From NCBI GenBank assembly GCA_030038565.1, contig JASHSS010000627.1:1-32883 (forward strand): a DNA stretch of 32,883 nt, in the 5' to 3' direction. Origin of the DNA: Bryobacteraceae bacterium (GTDB lineage: Bacteria > Acidobacteriota > Terriglobia > Bryobacterales > Bryobacteraceae). Both the position numbers and the translations under genes were made by a program. Below are positions 23,483-30,564 of this stretch, one piece after another (positions within the stretch are counted from its first letter, which is position 1; the number at the start of each line of letters is the position of its first letter). Under the pieces are notes generated by a model. It saw only the letters and a list, made by a program, of their open reading frames with translations. It searched no databases and had not been told where the DNA came from.

Positions 23483-24355
23483 ATGCCGACCATTCGCCGT
23501 AGAGCCTTTCTGGCCGGCGCGGCGGCCCTGGCGGCCGCTCGTGCCGCGGGCGCCCCGCTGCCGCGCCCCGGCTGCCAAGCCAACGCCTGGAACCTGGATC
23601 CGGCCCGCTTCGACCTGCTGCTCACCGCGGTGCGCGAAATGAAGGAGCTGGAGTTTCAGGGCTTCGAAACCAACATCCGGTTCGTGCAGCCGCAACTGGA
23701 GCACGCCGCGGAAGCTCGCGCGCGCCTGGACGCGATCGGCCTGGAATTCATCGCGGCGCACACCAATCTTCCGGAGTACCAGAAAGCAGGGCTGGAAGGC
23801 GCCGGCGCGGCGGCCACAAAACTGGCCGGGCAGGCACAACAGTTCGGCGCGCACGCGGTGGTGGTAAGCCATGGCGGGCTTTCGGCTACGGGTCAGTTTT
23901 CCGAGGAGGCCGTGGCCGCCAAGGCGCGGGCACTGGACATGGTGGGGCGGCGCGTGGCGGACGCCGGGCTGGTGTTGGCCTATCACAACCACCAGCCGGA
24001 ATTCCGCAACGGCGCGGCCGAAGAGACCGCGCTGGTGGCACGCACCGATCCCAAGCTGGTGTGGCTGATGTTCGATATCGGCCACGCCTGGCTGGCGTAT
24101 CCGGAGGCGGTCTCGTTCTTCGAAGCGCACCACGATCGCGTCTTCGGGCTGCACGTGCGGGACTTCCACAACCGCGTCTCGGTGCCGCTAGGCGAGGGCG
24201 AATTCCCGTTGCGCAGCCTGGCACAGGCGATCCACAAGACCGGCTGGCACGGCTGGCTGATCGACGAAGAGGAGCGCCCCAACGACGCCGACAAGCCCGG
24301 CAAGCGCGCGACCGGTCCGTCCCGGCGTACCATGAAAGCGGTATTCGGAGTGTGA
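23483..24355 (+). CDS. Tat-signal sugar isomerase/epimerase-like TIM-barrel protein (paralogue 1)
   Basis: The 290-residue product has a twin-arginine-like N-terminus (TIRRRAFLAGAAALAAA) and then an AP-endonuclease-2/xylose-isomerase-like TIM barrel: GCQANAWNLDP, QGFETNIRF, LVLAYHNHQPEF, MFDIGHAW, FGLHVRDF and GWLIDEEERP. Acidic and His residues in YHNHxPEF, FDIGH and the DEEER strand are the expected divalent-metal ligands. Substrates of exported members are mostly unknown and may include keto-sugars or glycosides. The start is ATG 23483; TTG at 23477 is possible. A paralogue lies at 26004, on the far side of the aldehyde dehydrogenase. Confidence 0.85.
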   Translation: MPTIRRRAFLAGAAALAAARAAGAPLPRPGCQANAWNLDPARFDLLLTAVREMKELEFQGFETNIRFVQPQLEHAAEARARLDAIGLEFIAAHTNLPEYQKAGLEGAGAAATKLAGQAQQFGAHAVVVSHGGLSATGQFSEEAVAAKARALDMVGRRVADAGLVLAYHNHQPEFRNGAAEETALVARTDPKLVWLMFDIGHAWLAYPEAVSFFEAHHDRVFGLHVRDFHNRVSVPLGEGEFPLRSLAQAIHKTGWHGWLIDEEERPNDADKPGKRATGPSRRTMKAVFGV

Positions 24356-24370
24356 AGTGCGCGGGGACGA

Positions 24371-24532
24371 ATTCACACGGAGGCGCGGAGAGCACGGAGA
24401 AAAGCAAGGCGGTGAATGGGTGGATGCGGGGGCGGCTCTCGCAAAGCCGCTAAGGCGCAAAGTACCGCCAAGAGAGCTTTTTTATGGGTTTTCTCCGTGC
24501 TTTCTCCGTGGCCTCCGTGGCTCCGTGTGAAT
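24371..24532. repeat. MITE-like inverted-repeat element (copy 2 of the intergenic repeat)
   Basis: The left arm ATTCACACGGAG (24371-24382) followed by AGCACGGAGAAAA (24391-24403) is the reverse complement of the right arm, which starts near 24489 and ends CTCCGTGTGAAT at 24532. The element can fold into a long hairpin with a bulge. The centre carries the CGCAAAG(C)CGC(T)AAGG module (24440-24472) shared with 22401-22433. It fills the gap between two plus-strand genes. No flanking target duplication was seen and there is no coding capacity. Confidence 0.75.
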
Positions 24533-24561
24533 GCGCTGCTGCGGATTGAGGTTTGATTGCT

Positions 24562-26001
24562 ATGATTTCTCCAAAACTCGAAACAGCCAGTCTCAATTAC
24601 ATCGGTGGTGAATGGGTGGATGCGGCGGACCACGAGGTGGTCAAGCTGCCGTACGACGGATCGCGCGTGGGCGAGGTGCCAAGGGCGGAGATTGCCGCCG
24701 TGGATCGAGCGGTGGCGGCGGCGCACAAGGCGCTGGGGCCGATGCGGGAGATGGGCAACTGCGATCGCGCGGACCTGCTGCTGCGCATCGCCGAGCTCAT
24801 GAAGCGCGATCAGGCCGAGTATGCGCAGCTCATCTGCGCGGAAACCGGGAAGCCCGCCAAAGAGGCGCGCGTGGAGGCGGAGCGCTCGCTCGCGACCTTG
24901 CAGGCGGCGGCGCACGAGGCGCGGCAGTTGCACGGCGAAGTGGTCCCCATGGATTTCGCGGCCATGGGCAAGGGCCGCATGGCTCTGACGGTGCGGGAGC
25001 CGCTGGGCGTGATCGGCTGCATCACCCCGTTCAACGTGCCGCTGAACCTGGCGCTGCACAAGGTGGCGCCGGCGTTGGCGGCGGGCAACGCGGTGGTCCA
25101 TAAGCCCGCTACTAAGACGCCGCTGAGCGCCGCGCGCCTGGCCCGCACCATGGAGGAAGCCGGCGCGCCCAAGGGAGCCTACAACCTGATTACCGGCAGC
25201 GGCGCGCGCATCGGAATGGCCATGGCGGAGCATCCGGGCATCGCCATGCTGACCTTCACCGGAAGCCCGGAGGTGGGCCGCGCCATCAGGTCGCGCGCGG
25301 GATTCAAGAAGGTGACGCTGGAACTGGGCAACAACTCGGCCGTGATCGTGGAACCGGGGGCGGACCTTTCGACGGCCGTGGCGCGCTCGACGCAGGGAGC
25401 CTTTGCGCACAGCGGACAGGTATGCATCTCGGTGCAGCGCGTGTTCGCCGACCGGTCGATCGCGCCGGAATTCGTGGAGCGCTTGAAGGCTTCGGCGGAG
25501 GGATTGAAGATCGGACACCCCTACGAGGAGTCGACCGACATTTCTTCGCTGATCGACGAAACTGAAGCTATCCGCATCGAACAGTGGATCGCCGAGGCGG
25601 TGGACGGCGGAGCCAGGGTGGTGACCGGCGGAAAGCGGCGCTTCGCGACGGTCGCGCCGGCGGTGCTCACGGATGTTCCAGTGGACTGCCGCATCTCGCG
25701 CCAGGAGGCCTTCGGGCCGGTGGTGGCGGTGTACGCCTACGACAGGCTGGACGACGCTATCGAGCGCGCCAACGCCACGCCTTATGGTCTTCAGGCGGGC
25801 ATCTTCACCAACGATATCCAGACGGCTTTCCGGGCCGCGCGGAAGCTGGACGTGGGGGGCGTGATGATCAACGACATTCCCATGTGGCGCGCCGACCATA
25901 TGCCTTATGGCGGGGTGAAGGAGAGCGGCACAGGACGGGAAGGCCCGCGCTACGCCATCGAAGAGATGACCGAGATGAAACTGATCTGCTGGAAGGTGTG
26001 A
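24562..26001 (+). CDS. NAD(P)-dependent aldehyde dehydrogenase (non-acylating type)
   Basis: The 479-residue product is full length for the ALDH superfamily. It has NYIGGEWVDA, REPLGVIGCITPFNVPLNL, the nucleotide-binding VVHKPATKTPLSA and FTGSPEVG, general-base Glu254 in LELGNNSAV, catalytic Cys288 in SGQVCISVQRV, and EAFGPVV, NATPYGLQAGIF and MPYGGVKESGTGREG. The presence of both Glu and Cys argues for hydrolytic oxidation to a free acid, not the CoA-acylating type usual in microcompartments. A role in oxidising an aldehyde released by the nearby aldolase or transaldolase is plausible. It has no terminal encapsulation helix. The start is ATG 24562, and the next gene begins 3 bases after the stop. 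Confidence 0.92.
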   Translation: MISPKLETASLNYIGGEWVDAADHEVVKLPYDGSRVGEVPRAEIAAVDRAVAAAHKALGPMREMGNCDRADLLLRIAELMKRDQAEYAQLICAETGKPAKEARVEAERSLATLQAAAHEARQLHGEVVPMDFAAMGKGRMALTVREPLGVIGCITPFNVPLNLALHKVAPALAAGNAVVHKPATKTPLSAARLARTMEEAGAPKGAYNLITGSGARIGMAMAEHPGIAMLTFTGSPEVGRAIRSRAGFKKVTLELGNNSAVIVEPGADLSTAVARSTQGAFAHSGQVCISVQRVFADRSIAPEFVERLKASAEGLKIGHPYEESTDISSLIDETEAIRIEQWIAEAVDGGARVVTGGKRRFATVAPAVLTDVPVDCRISRQEAFGPVVAVYAYDRLDDAIERANATPYGLQAGIFTNDIQTAFRAARKLDVGGVMINDIPMWRADHMPYGGVKESGTGREGPRYAIEEMTEMKLICWKV

Positions 26002-26003
26002 GA

Positions 26004-26864
26004 GTGACCCGCAGAGAAGTGCTGCTGGCGGCTGCCGGGTTGGCGGCGGGCCGCCGGATGCCGGGCGCCGGCGCGGCGATGCCCGTACAACTCGGCTGCC
26101 AGACCAACGCCTGGGCCATCGACCCGCGCGATTTCTCGAACGTGCTGGGGATTTTGCGGAAGCTGAAGGATTACGGATACGACGGCTTCGAGACCGGCTT
26201 TGCCAACGTCGAGGGCCAGTTCGACGCGGCTGCCGCGGCACGGCAAAAGCTGGACGCGGTGGGGCTGAAGTTCATCGGGGTGCATATCTTTCTCACCCGT
26301 TACGATCAGGAGACCCACATCGCGCCGGCGGAGTTGTACGAGCGCGTGGCGGCGGGCGGCGCCAAACTCGGAGCCGAGCGGCTGATTCTGAGCGGTGCTC
26401 CGGCGGCGGATGAAGCCGCGCGGCGGCGGAAGGCCGAGGGACTCAACCGCGCCGGAGCGTTGGCGCAAAAGCTCGGGCTGAAACTGGCCTACCATAATCA
26501 CGGCCCCGAGTTCGCCAACCACGGCGAGGAGATCGGGTTTTTGCTGCGCGAGACCGATCCTGCGCGGGTGTGGTTCCTGCTGGATGCGGGGCATGCGTTT
26601 CGCGCCGGCGCGGACATCCCGGCTTTTATCCGCCAGAACCACGGGCGGCTCACCGGCATGCACTTGCGGGATTCCAAGGACGGCCGGGAGACGCCCCTCG
26701 GCACGGGCGATTTCCCGCTGGAAGCGGTGGCCGCCGCGATTCGGCAGACCGGCTGGGAAGGTTGGGTGATCAACGAGGAGGAGCGCACCGGGGGCAAGCC
26801 CGGCGATGCCGCCGTGAAGCCCGCTCGCGACGCGCTGTTCCGCGTATTTCGAAACGGAGCATGA
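26004..26864 (+). CDS. Tat-signal sugar isomerase/epimerase-like TIM-barrel protein (paralogue 2)
   Basis: The 286-residue protein is built like the one at 23483: Tat-type MTRREVLLAAAGLAAG, GCQTNAWAIDP, YDGFETGFAN, LKLAYHNHGPEF, FLLDAGHAF, TGMHLRDSKD and GWVINEEER. The start is GTG 26004, behind GGAAGG, immediately after the ALDH stop; GTG 25998 is an alternative that overlaps that stop. The frame continues upstream through the ALDH gene without meaning. Placement in the ALDH-cupin operon suggests a common substrate pathway. Export to the periplasm while ALDH is cytoplasmic is a puzzle unless the signal is vestigial or the protein acts on imported precursors. Confidence 0.85.
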   Translation: MTRREVLLAAAGLAAGRRMPGAGAAMPVQLGCQTNAWAIDPRDFSNVLGILRKLKDYGYDGFETGFANVEGQFDAAAAARQKLDAVGLKFIGVHIFLTRYDQETHIAPAELYERVAAGGAKLGAERLILSGAPAADEAARRRKAEGLNRAGALAQKLGLKLAYHNHGPEFANHGEEIGFLLRETDPARVWFLLDAGHAFRAGADIPAFIRQNHGRLTGMHLRDSKDGRETPLGTGDFPLEAVAAAIRQTGWEGWVINEEERTGGKPGDAAVKPARDALFRVFRNGA

Positions 26865-26884
26865 AAGGCGAGAGGAGCACAACC

Positions 26885-27694
26885 ATGGCAACCACGATCC
26901 ATACGACTGAGGAACTCACCGGTCAGACGCCCGCCGCGGCCAAGCCGGGCATGGTGTTCCGGGCCAACGGCGCCGGTGTCACCTTCCGCGAAAGGTTCGT
27001 GCACGATCGCGCGAACCTGCAATTCCTGGATTGCGGCGAGTACGATATTCCCGCCGGCGGGCATTCCTCCTGGTTCGGGGTGCCCGGGCGCGAGGCGCTG
27101 CTGTTCATGTGGAAGGGCGCGGCGCGGGTGGAGATGGCGGAGGGGTCGTACGACCTCGCGCCCTACGACACGCTCTACATACCGCTGGGGACGGCGTTCC
27201 GGCTGAGCAACGAATCGGGCGCACTGGCGCGCATCATTCAGACCTCCGCGCCCGCCAGCCACGTGCACCCGGTGTTCCATTCGCGGTTCGAAGAATTTTC
27301 GCGCCGCGAGGACCGCATCCGCCACCTCAAGGGCAAAGAGGTCTATTTGATGTTCGATGTGGGGGAAGCGGCCGACAAACTGGTGGCCGGTTACACCTTC
27401 TACCAGGCGTACACGCGCGCGTGGCCGCCGCACAACCACACGGACCAGGAAGAGACCTACATCTTCATCAAGGGCCACGGCGCCATGGAAGTGTACGATA
27501 CGCCCGAGAACATGACCTTCGTGCACGCGCTCAACGAGGGCGACCTGGTGACCATCCCCTACCTGAACTACCACCCGGTGTTCTCGCAGGAAGAGCCGCT
27601 GGAGTTTATCTGGTGCATCGCGGGGGAACGCTACTGGGTGGGCGACAAGAACAAGGATTTCATGAAGGGGACGGGGCCGGCGATTACAACCTAG
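26885..27694 (+). CDS. Bicupin protein, KduI/IolB-like
   Basis: The 269-residue product has two cupin halves. The N-terminal half is GGHSSWFGVPGREALLFMW, VEMAEGSYDLAPYDTLYIPLG. The C-terminal half holds the better metal site, WPPHNHTDQEETYIFIKG, and then LNEGDLVTIPYLNYHPV. The His/His/Glu/His set follows the sugar-isomerase cupins (5-keto-4-deoxyuronate isomerase, 5-deoxyglucuronate isomerase), so a ketose/aldose isomerisation of a uronate-like compound is a reasonable inference. No signal peptide is seen. GAGAGGAG lies upstream of ATG 26885, 20 bases after the TIM-barrel stop, making ALDH, TIM-barrel and cupin a likely operon. Confidence 0.8.
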   Translation: MATTIHTTEELTGQTPAAAKPGMVFRANGAGVTFRERFVHDRANLQFLDCGEYDIPAGGHSSWFGVPGREALLFMWKGAARVEMAEGSYDLAPYDTLYIPLGTAFRLSNESGALARIIQTSAPASHVHPVFHSRFEEFSRREDRIRHLKGKEVYLMFDVGEAADKLVAGYTFYQAYTRAWPPHNHTDQEETYIFIKGHGAMEVYDTPENMTFVHALNEGDLVTIPYLNYHPVFSQEEPLEFIWCIAGERYWVGDKNKDFMKGTGPAITT

Positions 27695-27731
27695 GGGAGA
27701 GCCGCCGGGGGGCTGCGAACGGGGATGAGAC

Positions 27732-27750
27732 GGACAGGCTTCGCCTGTCC
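27732..27750. terminator. Perfect hairpin between convergent genes
   Basis: GGACAGGC-TTC-GCCTGTCC is an 8-bp perfect stem with a three-base loop, 4 bases from the end of the minus-strand gene and 37 bases past the cupin stop. The position suits a bidirectional terminator, but no T-run follows. The same word is a frequent dispersed hairpin in related genomes, so it may be a REP-like element. Confidence 0.45.
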
Positions 27751-27753
27751 CAC

Positions 27754-28602
27754 CTAAGCCACGAAATGGCTCGTCACGAAGGCGATGTTTTTCACGGTCG
27801 CCTCGATGCACTGCTGAGGCCCGGAATGGGAGGTTTCGAAAACCAGCCAGCCGCTGTAACTGATGGCCGCCAGTCCCTTGGCGGCATCGGCCCAGTTCAC
27901 GCGGCCGTGCTCCTCCAACAGCCGGTCCTCGTTCTTGAGGTGAACCTGGCGGATGCGTTTCCCGAGCAAGGCGATGCCGGGGACGGCCTGGCCGGTGTGC
28001 TGGTAGCGCTCCACATTGTCCAGGTCGTAATATACCTGGATGCCGGGGCGGGCCACCAGGTCGATGAGCTTGCGGTCGTCCGCCGGGGTATTGGAGGTCT
28101 CCATGCCGATGGTGACTCCCGCGTCGCGCGCTGCGCCGGAGACTTTCTGGAGCAGCGCCACCACCGGCCCGTAGGATGACTCCCGATCCATTTGAGGACA
28201 GTTCTGTTCGAAACAGGCCGCCAGGATCGTGGTAGCGCCGAGCGATTCGGCGACCTTGATGGCATTGCGAAGATTCTCTTCCGCGGTGGGCTGGAGCAGG
28301 GTGGCGTCGGGCGGCCAGACGCCCGCCACCGAGGGGATGGTCAACCCCGTCCGCCGCGCCGCGCTGCGGTAAGCGGCCAGGGTGTCGCGGTCGCACAGCG
28401 TGGCGCCTTTGAAATACACCTGCAATTCGACTCCCTGGAGGCCGTGAATCTGCTTCGCCAGATCGAAAACCGCGGGACCCGGCTCAGTAACCATGTTGGC
28501 CTGGCGATGCCCAAACCTTAGAAGCGGCTCGGCGGCGGCGCGCCTGGCAGTCGCGCCGGCGGCCACGGCCAGCGACGAGAGCAGAAATTTTCTGCGGTCC
28601 AT
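27754..28602 (-). CDS. Tat-signal sugar isomerase/epimerase-like TIM-barrel protein (third, divergent member)
   Basis: The 282-residue product has a textbook twin-arginine start (MDRRKFLLSSLAVAAGATARRAAA). Its TIM barrel has GVELQVYF, TILAACFEQNCP, VTIGMETSNTP (Glu ligand), VYYDLDNVERY, IRQVHLKNED (His ligand) and GWLVFETSHS (Glu ligand). The metal-ligand pattern is that of the xylose-isomerase-like/AP-endonuclease-2 group. The sequence differs clearly from the two paralogues at 23483 and 26004. It lies 13 bases downstream of the Gfo/Idh/MocA gene, so the two form an operon. Such pairs are common in Acidobacteriota and Planctomycetota for modified-sugar metabolism. Confidence 0.85.
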   Translation of the reverse strand: MDRRKFLLSSLAVAAGATARRAAAEPLLRFGHRQANMVTEPGPAVFDLAKQIHGLQGVELQVYFKGATLCDRDTLAAYRSAARRTGLTIPSVAGVWPPDATLLQPTAEENLRNAIKVAESLGATTILAACFEQNCPQMDRESSYGPVVALLQKVSGAARDAGVTIGMETSNTPADDRKLIDLVARPGIQVYYDLDNVERYQHTGQAVPGIALLGKRIRQVHLKNEDRLLEEHGRVNWADAAKGLAAISYSGWLVFETSHSGPQQCIEATVKNIAFVTSHFVA

Positions 28603-28615
28603 AGTGCGCCCCGTT

Positions 28616-29788
28616 TCACGCGGGCAGGTCGTTCCAGTTCATGACGCGGTGCGTGCGCAGGGATTTCTCGGCCAGCAGCACCATTTTGATGGCGGTCTTG
28701 CCGTCTTCCGGAGTCACCGCCGGCGGGCGCCCGGTGCGCAGGCTGCTTTCAAACGCCAGGTACTGCTGATAGGTTTCCGGATCCTGCGCCGAACCGATGG
28801 CCCCCGCGGTAGCCGCCTTGGGCGTGTTATCCACCACATCCACGTACCGCGCGGCGCCGCCCGAACGGCTGCGAATCGCCACCCGGCCGCTTTCGGGAGT
28901 CATGACGCCCTCGCTGCCGATCAGCACCATGCGGCGGGCGGTGGGGCCGGCATTAGGAGCGAACAGGCAGAGTTCGAAGCTCAGTTTCACGCCGTTCTCG
29001 TATTCCATCACGGCGGCCACATGATCGACGGTTTCGCGCTGCTTGAAAACGTTGTTGCCGCCGCTGGCCATCACGCGGGTCACCCGATTGTCGATCATCC
29101 AGTTGAGCGAATCGAGTTCGTGAATGCCGTCTTCCAGCAGCGCGCTGCCCTCGGTGAAGGTGAGATAGCGCCAGTTGGTGGCGACGCCGGTCTTGGGATC
29201 GGTGTACTTCCAGCTTTCGGGATTCCAATCGCCGCGGAAGAGGTTGCCGCTGACGAATTCAATGGTTCCGATTTCCCCGGCGGCGGCCAGTTCGTGCATC
29301 TTGGCGGTGACCGGAACGAGGCGCTTCTGGAAACCAATGTACAGCAATTTGCCGGATTTCCGCGAGGCTTCAATCATCCTGTTGGCGTCTTCCACGGTGG
29401 TGGCCATGGGCTTTTCGCAGAGCACCGGAAGCCCGCGGTCGAGCGCCGCCACGGTGACTTCGGAGTGCAGAAAACTGGGGGTGATCACCACCACGGCATC
29501 GATGTCGTTTCGTTCGGCCAGCAGTTTGCGGTAGTCGGAATAGGTCTTGGCGCCGGGGGCGAGGCTGGCGGCTTTGTCCAGATTGGCGGGTGTGGGATCG
29601 GCCAGGGCCACCACCTGAAATTGCGGTAGCGTCTTGAGGATAGCCAGGTGAGCCCAGGCGCGGTGCCCGGCGCCAATGATGGCCAGCCGGATGGGTTGTT
29701 CGGTCTGCGCATCCAGCGCCGAGGCGGCAGCCGCGAGCGTGGCTCCCGCCGTAACCAGGAACGAACGTCTATCGGTTTTAGCGTCCAT
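28616..29788 (-). CDS. Tat-signal Gfo/Idh/MocA-family oxidoreductase
   Basis: The 390-residue product has DRRSFLVTAGATLAAAASALDA as a Tat signal. The Rossmann domain follows (IRLAIIGAGHRAWAHLAIL, VVALADPTP), then VVVITPSFLHSEVTVAAL and the family CEKPMATTVEDA. The C-terminal GFO_IDH domain has LYIGFQKRLVP, NLFRGDW and GIHELDSLNWM. These enzymes oxidise or reduce sugars with tightly bound or exchanged NAD(P). Exported members keep the cofactor bound, as in glucose-fructose oxidoreductase. An AGGAG lies 8 bases before ATG 29788. A GACATATTAAGTATC palindrome-like box is just upstream, in the 51-base gap behind the transaldolase gene. Confidence 0.9.
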   Translation of the reverse strand: MDAKTDRRSFLVTAGATLAAAASALDAQTEQPIRLAIIGAGHRAWAHLAILKTLPQFQVVALADPTPANLDKAASLAPGAKTYSDYRKLLAERNDIDAVVVITPSFLHSEVTVAALDRGLPVLCEKPMATTVEDANRMIEASRKSGKLLYIGFQKRLVPVTAKMHELAAAGEIGTIEFVSGNLFRGDWNPESWKYTDPKTGVATNWRYLTFTEGSALLEDGIHELDSLNWMIDNRVTRVMASGGNNVFKQRETVDHVAAVMEYENGVKLSFELCLFAPNAGPTARRMVLIGSEGVMTPESGRVAIRSRSGGAARYVDVVDNTPKAATAGAIGSAQDPETYQQYLAFESSLRTGRPPAVTPEDGKTAIKMVLLAEKSLRTHRVMNWNDLPA

Positions 29789-29799
29789 TTCAGCTCCTA

Positions 29800-29814
29800 G
29801 ACATATTAAGTATC
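29800..29814. promoter_or_regulatory. Candidate GntR operator upstream of the Gfo/Idh/MocA gene
   Basis: GACATATTAAGTATC matches the 23441-23455 palindrome at 12 of 15 positions. It lies in the short gap between the transaldolase stop and the Gfo/Idh/MocA start, 11 bases before the ATG. It would allow separate control of the oxidoreductase-isomerase pair. It is a weaker palindrome than the others. Confidence 0.45.
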
Positions 29815-29839
29815 ACACCGCGGGCCCGGAGGGCCGGGG

Positions 29840-30520
29840 TCACCGGGCCGCGGCATGCGCTTCGGCGAATAACTTCGCCGGCGGCACCTTCTTCCAGTCG
29901 GCCAGGAACATCGCCAGGCCCGCGTCGGTCATGGAATGCTTGTAGAGCGCCTCCAGGATATCGAATGGCATGGTGGCGACATCGGCGCCCGCCAGCAAAC
30001 AATCCAGCACCTCTTTCACCGTGCGGATGCTGGCCGCCAGTATCTTGGTGTGATAGCCGTAGCGGTCGTAGATGGCGCGGATCTGGCGGATGAGGACCAT
30101 GCCGTCGTCGCCCGCCAGTTCCTTGCGGTGGATGAACGGACTGATATAGGTGGCGCCCGCCTTGGCGGCCAGAAAAGCCTGCGTGGCGCTGAAGCAGAGC
30201 GTGACGTTGGTGCGGATATTTTCCGCGGACAGCCGCTTGACGGCATTCAGCCCTTCGATCATGACCGGCACCTTGACCACGGCGTTGGGGTGGAAGCGGG
30301 CGATGGCGCGGCCCTCGGCCACGATGCCCTCGGCATCCAGGCTGACGGTCTCCACGCTGATGGGGCCATCCACCAGCGCGAAGATTTCTTGGAGCACCTC
30401 TTCGAAAGCCCGCCCGCTGGCGGCGATGTGGGTGGGATTGGTGGTGACCCCGTCCAGGATGCCCCATTGGGCGGCGGTCCGGATTTCGTCCACTTTGGCG
30501 GTGTCGATGAAAAGTTGCAT
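29840..30520 (-). CDS. Small transaldolase / fructose-6-phosphate aldolase-like enzyme
   Basis: The 226-residue class I aldolase of the short transaldolase type has FIDTAKVDEI (Asp6), GVTTNPTHI, the Schiff-base Lys83 in VVKVPVMIEGL, NVTLCFSATQAFLAAKAG, YISPFIHR, KILAASIRTVKEV and TMPFDILEAL. Both transaldolase and fructose-6-phosphate aldolase activities exist in this group and cannot be separated by eye. It is cytoplasmic, with no signal. A perfect minus-strand TATAAT (30534-30529) ends 8 bases before the ATG, implying a leaderless transcript. That box overlaps a large palindrome shared with the divergent transporter gene. Confidence 0.93.
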   Translation of the reverse strand: MQLFIDTAKVDEIRTAAQWGILDGVTTNPTHIAASGRAFEEVLQEIFALVDGPISVETVSLDAEGIVAEGRAIARFHPNAVVKVPVMIEGLNAVKRLSAENIRTNVTLCFSATQAFLAAKAGATYISPFIHRKELAGDDGMVLIRQIRAIYDRYGYHTKILAASIRTVKEVLDCLLAGADVATMPFDILEALYKHSMTDAGLAMFLADWKKVPPAKLFAEAHAAAR

Positions 30521-30528
30521 ACGCGCAG

Positions 30529-30534
30529 ATTATA
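30529..30534 (-). promoter_or_regulatory. Consensus -10 (TATAAT) of the transaldolase gene
   Basis: On the minus strand TATAAT spans 30534 to 30529, followed by 8 bases and the ATG at 30520. No good -35 is at the standard distance (ATAACA at 30557-30552), so activation or an extended element may compensate. The box overlaps the palindrome at 30532-30557. Confidence 0.6.
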
Positions 30535-30557
30535 ACATCTGAAATTTGATATGTTAT
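30532..30557. promoter_or_regulatory. 26-base palindrome between the divergent transaldolase and transporter genes
   Basis: Arms ATAACAT (30532-30538) and ATGTTAT (30551-30557) are exact reverse complements. Eleven of the thirteen base pairs of the whole 26-base stretch match. The right side, with flank, reads GATATGTTATGTGC (30548-30561) and resembles the other ATAT boxes. ATCTGAA follows the left arm, as it does at 23453-23459. It covers the transaldolase -10 and the first possible ATG of the transporter. A dimeric repressor site is the natural reading. Confidence 0.65.
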
Positions 30558-30564
30558 GTGCAGC

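Noticed and set aside
22529-24169. Extension of the mutarotase-like gene to 546 codons
   Set aside because: The upstream 244 codons are antisense to the first TIM-barrel gene. The promoter palindrome and the family start at 23437 place the real beginning there.
22191-24561. A composite transposon formed by the two repeat copies
   Set aside because: No transposase frame, no terminal inverted repeats around the whole block and no target duplication were seen. The copies look like non-autonomous intergenic repeats.
24373-28396. Very long minus-strand frames (622 and 632 codons)
   Set aside because: They are antisense to the ALDH, TIM-barrel and cupin genes and have low-complexity Arg/Pro-rich translations. 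The real genes show family motifs.
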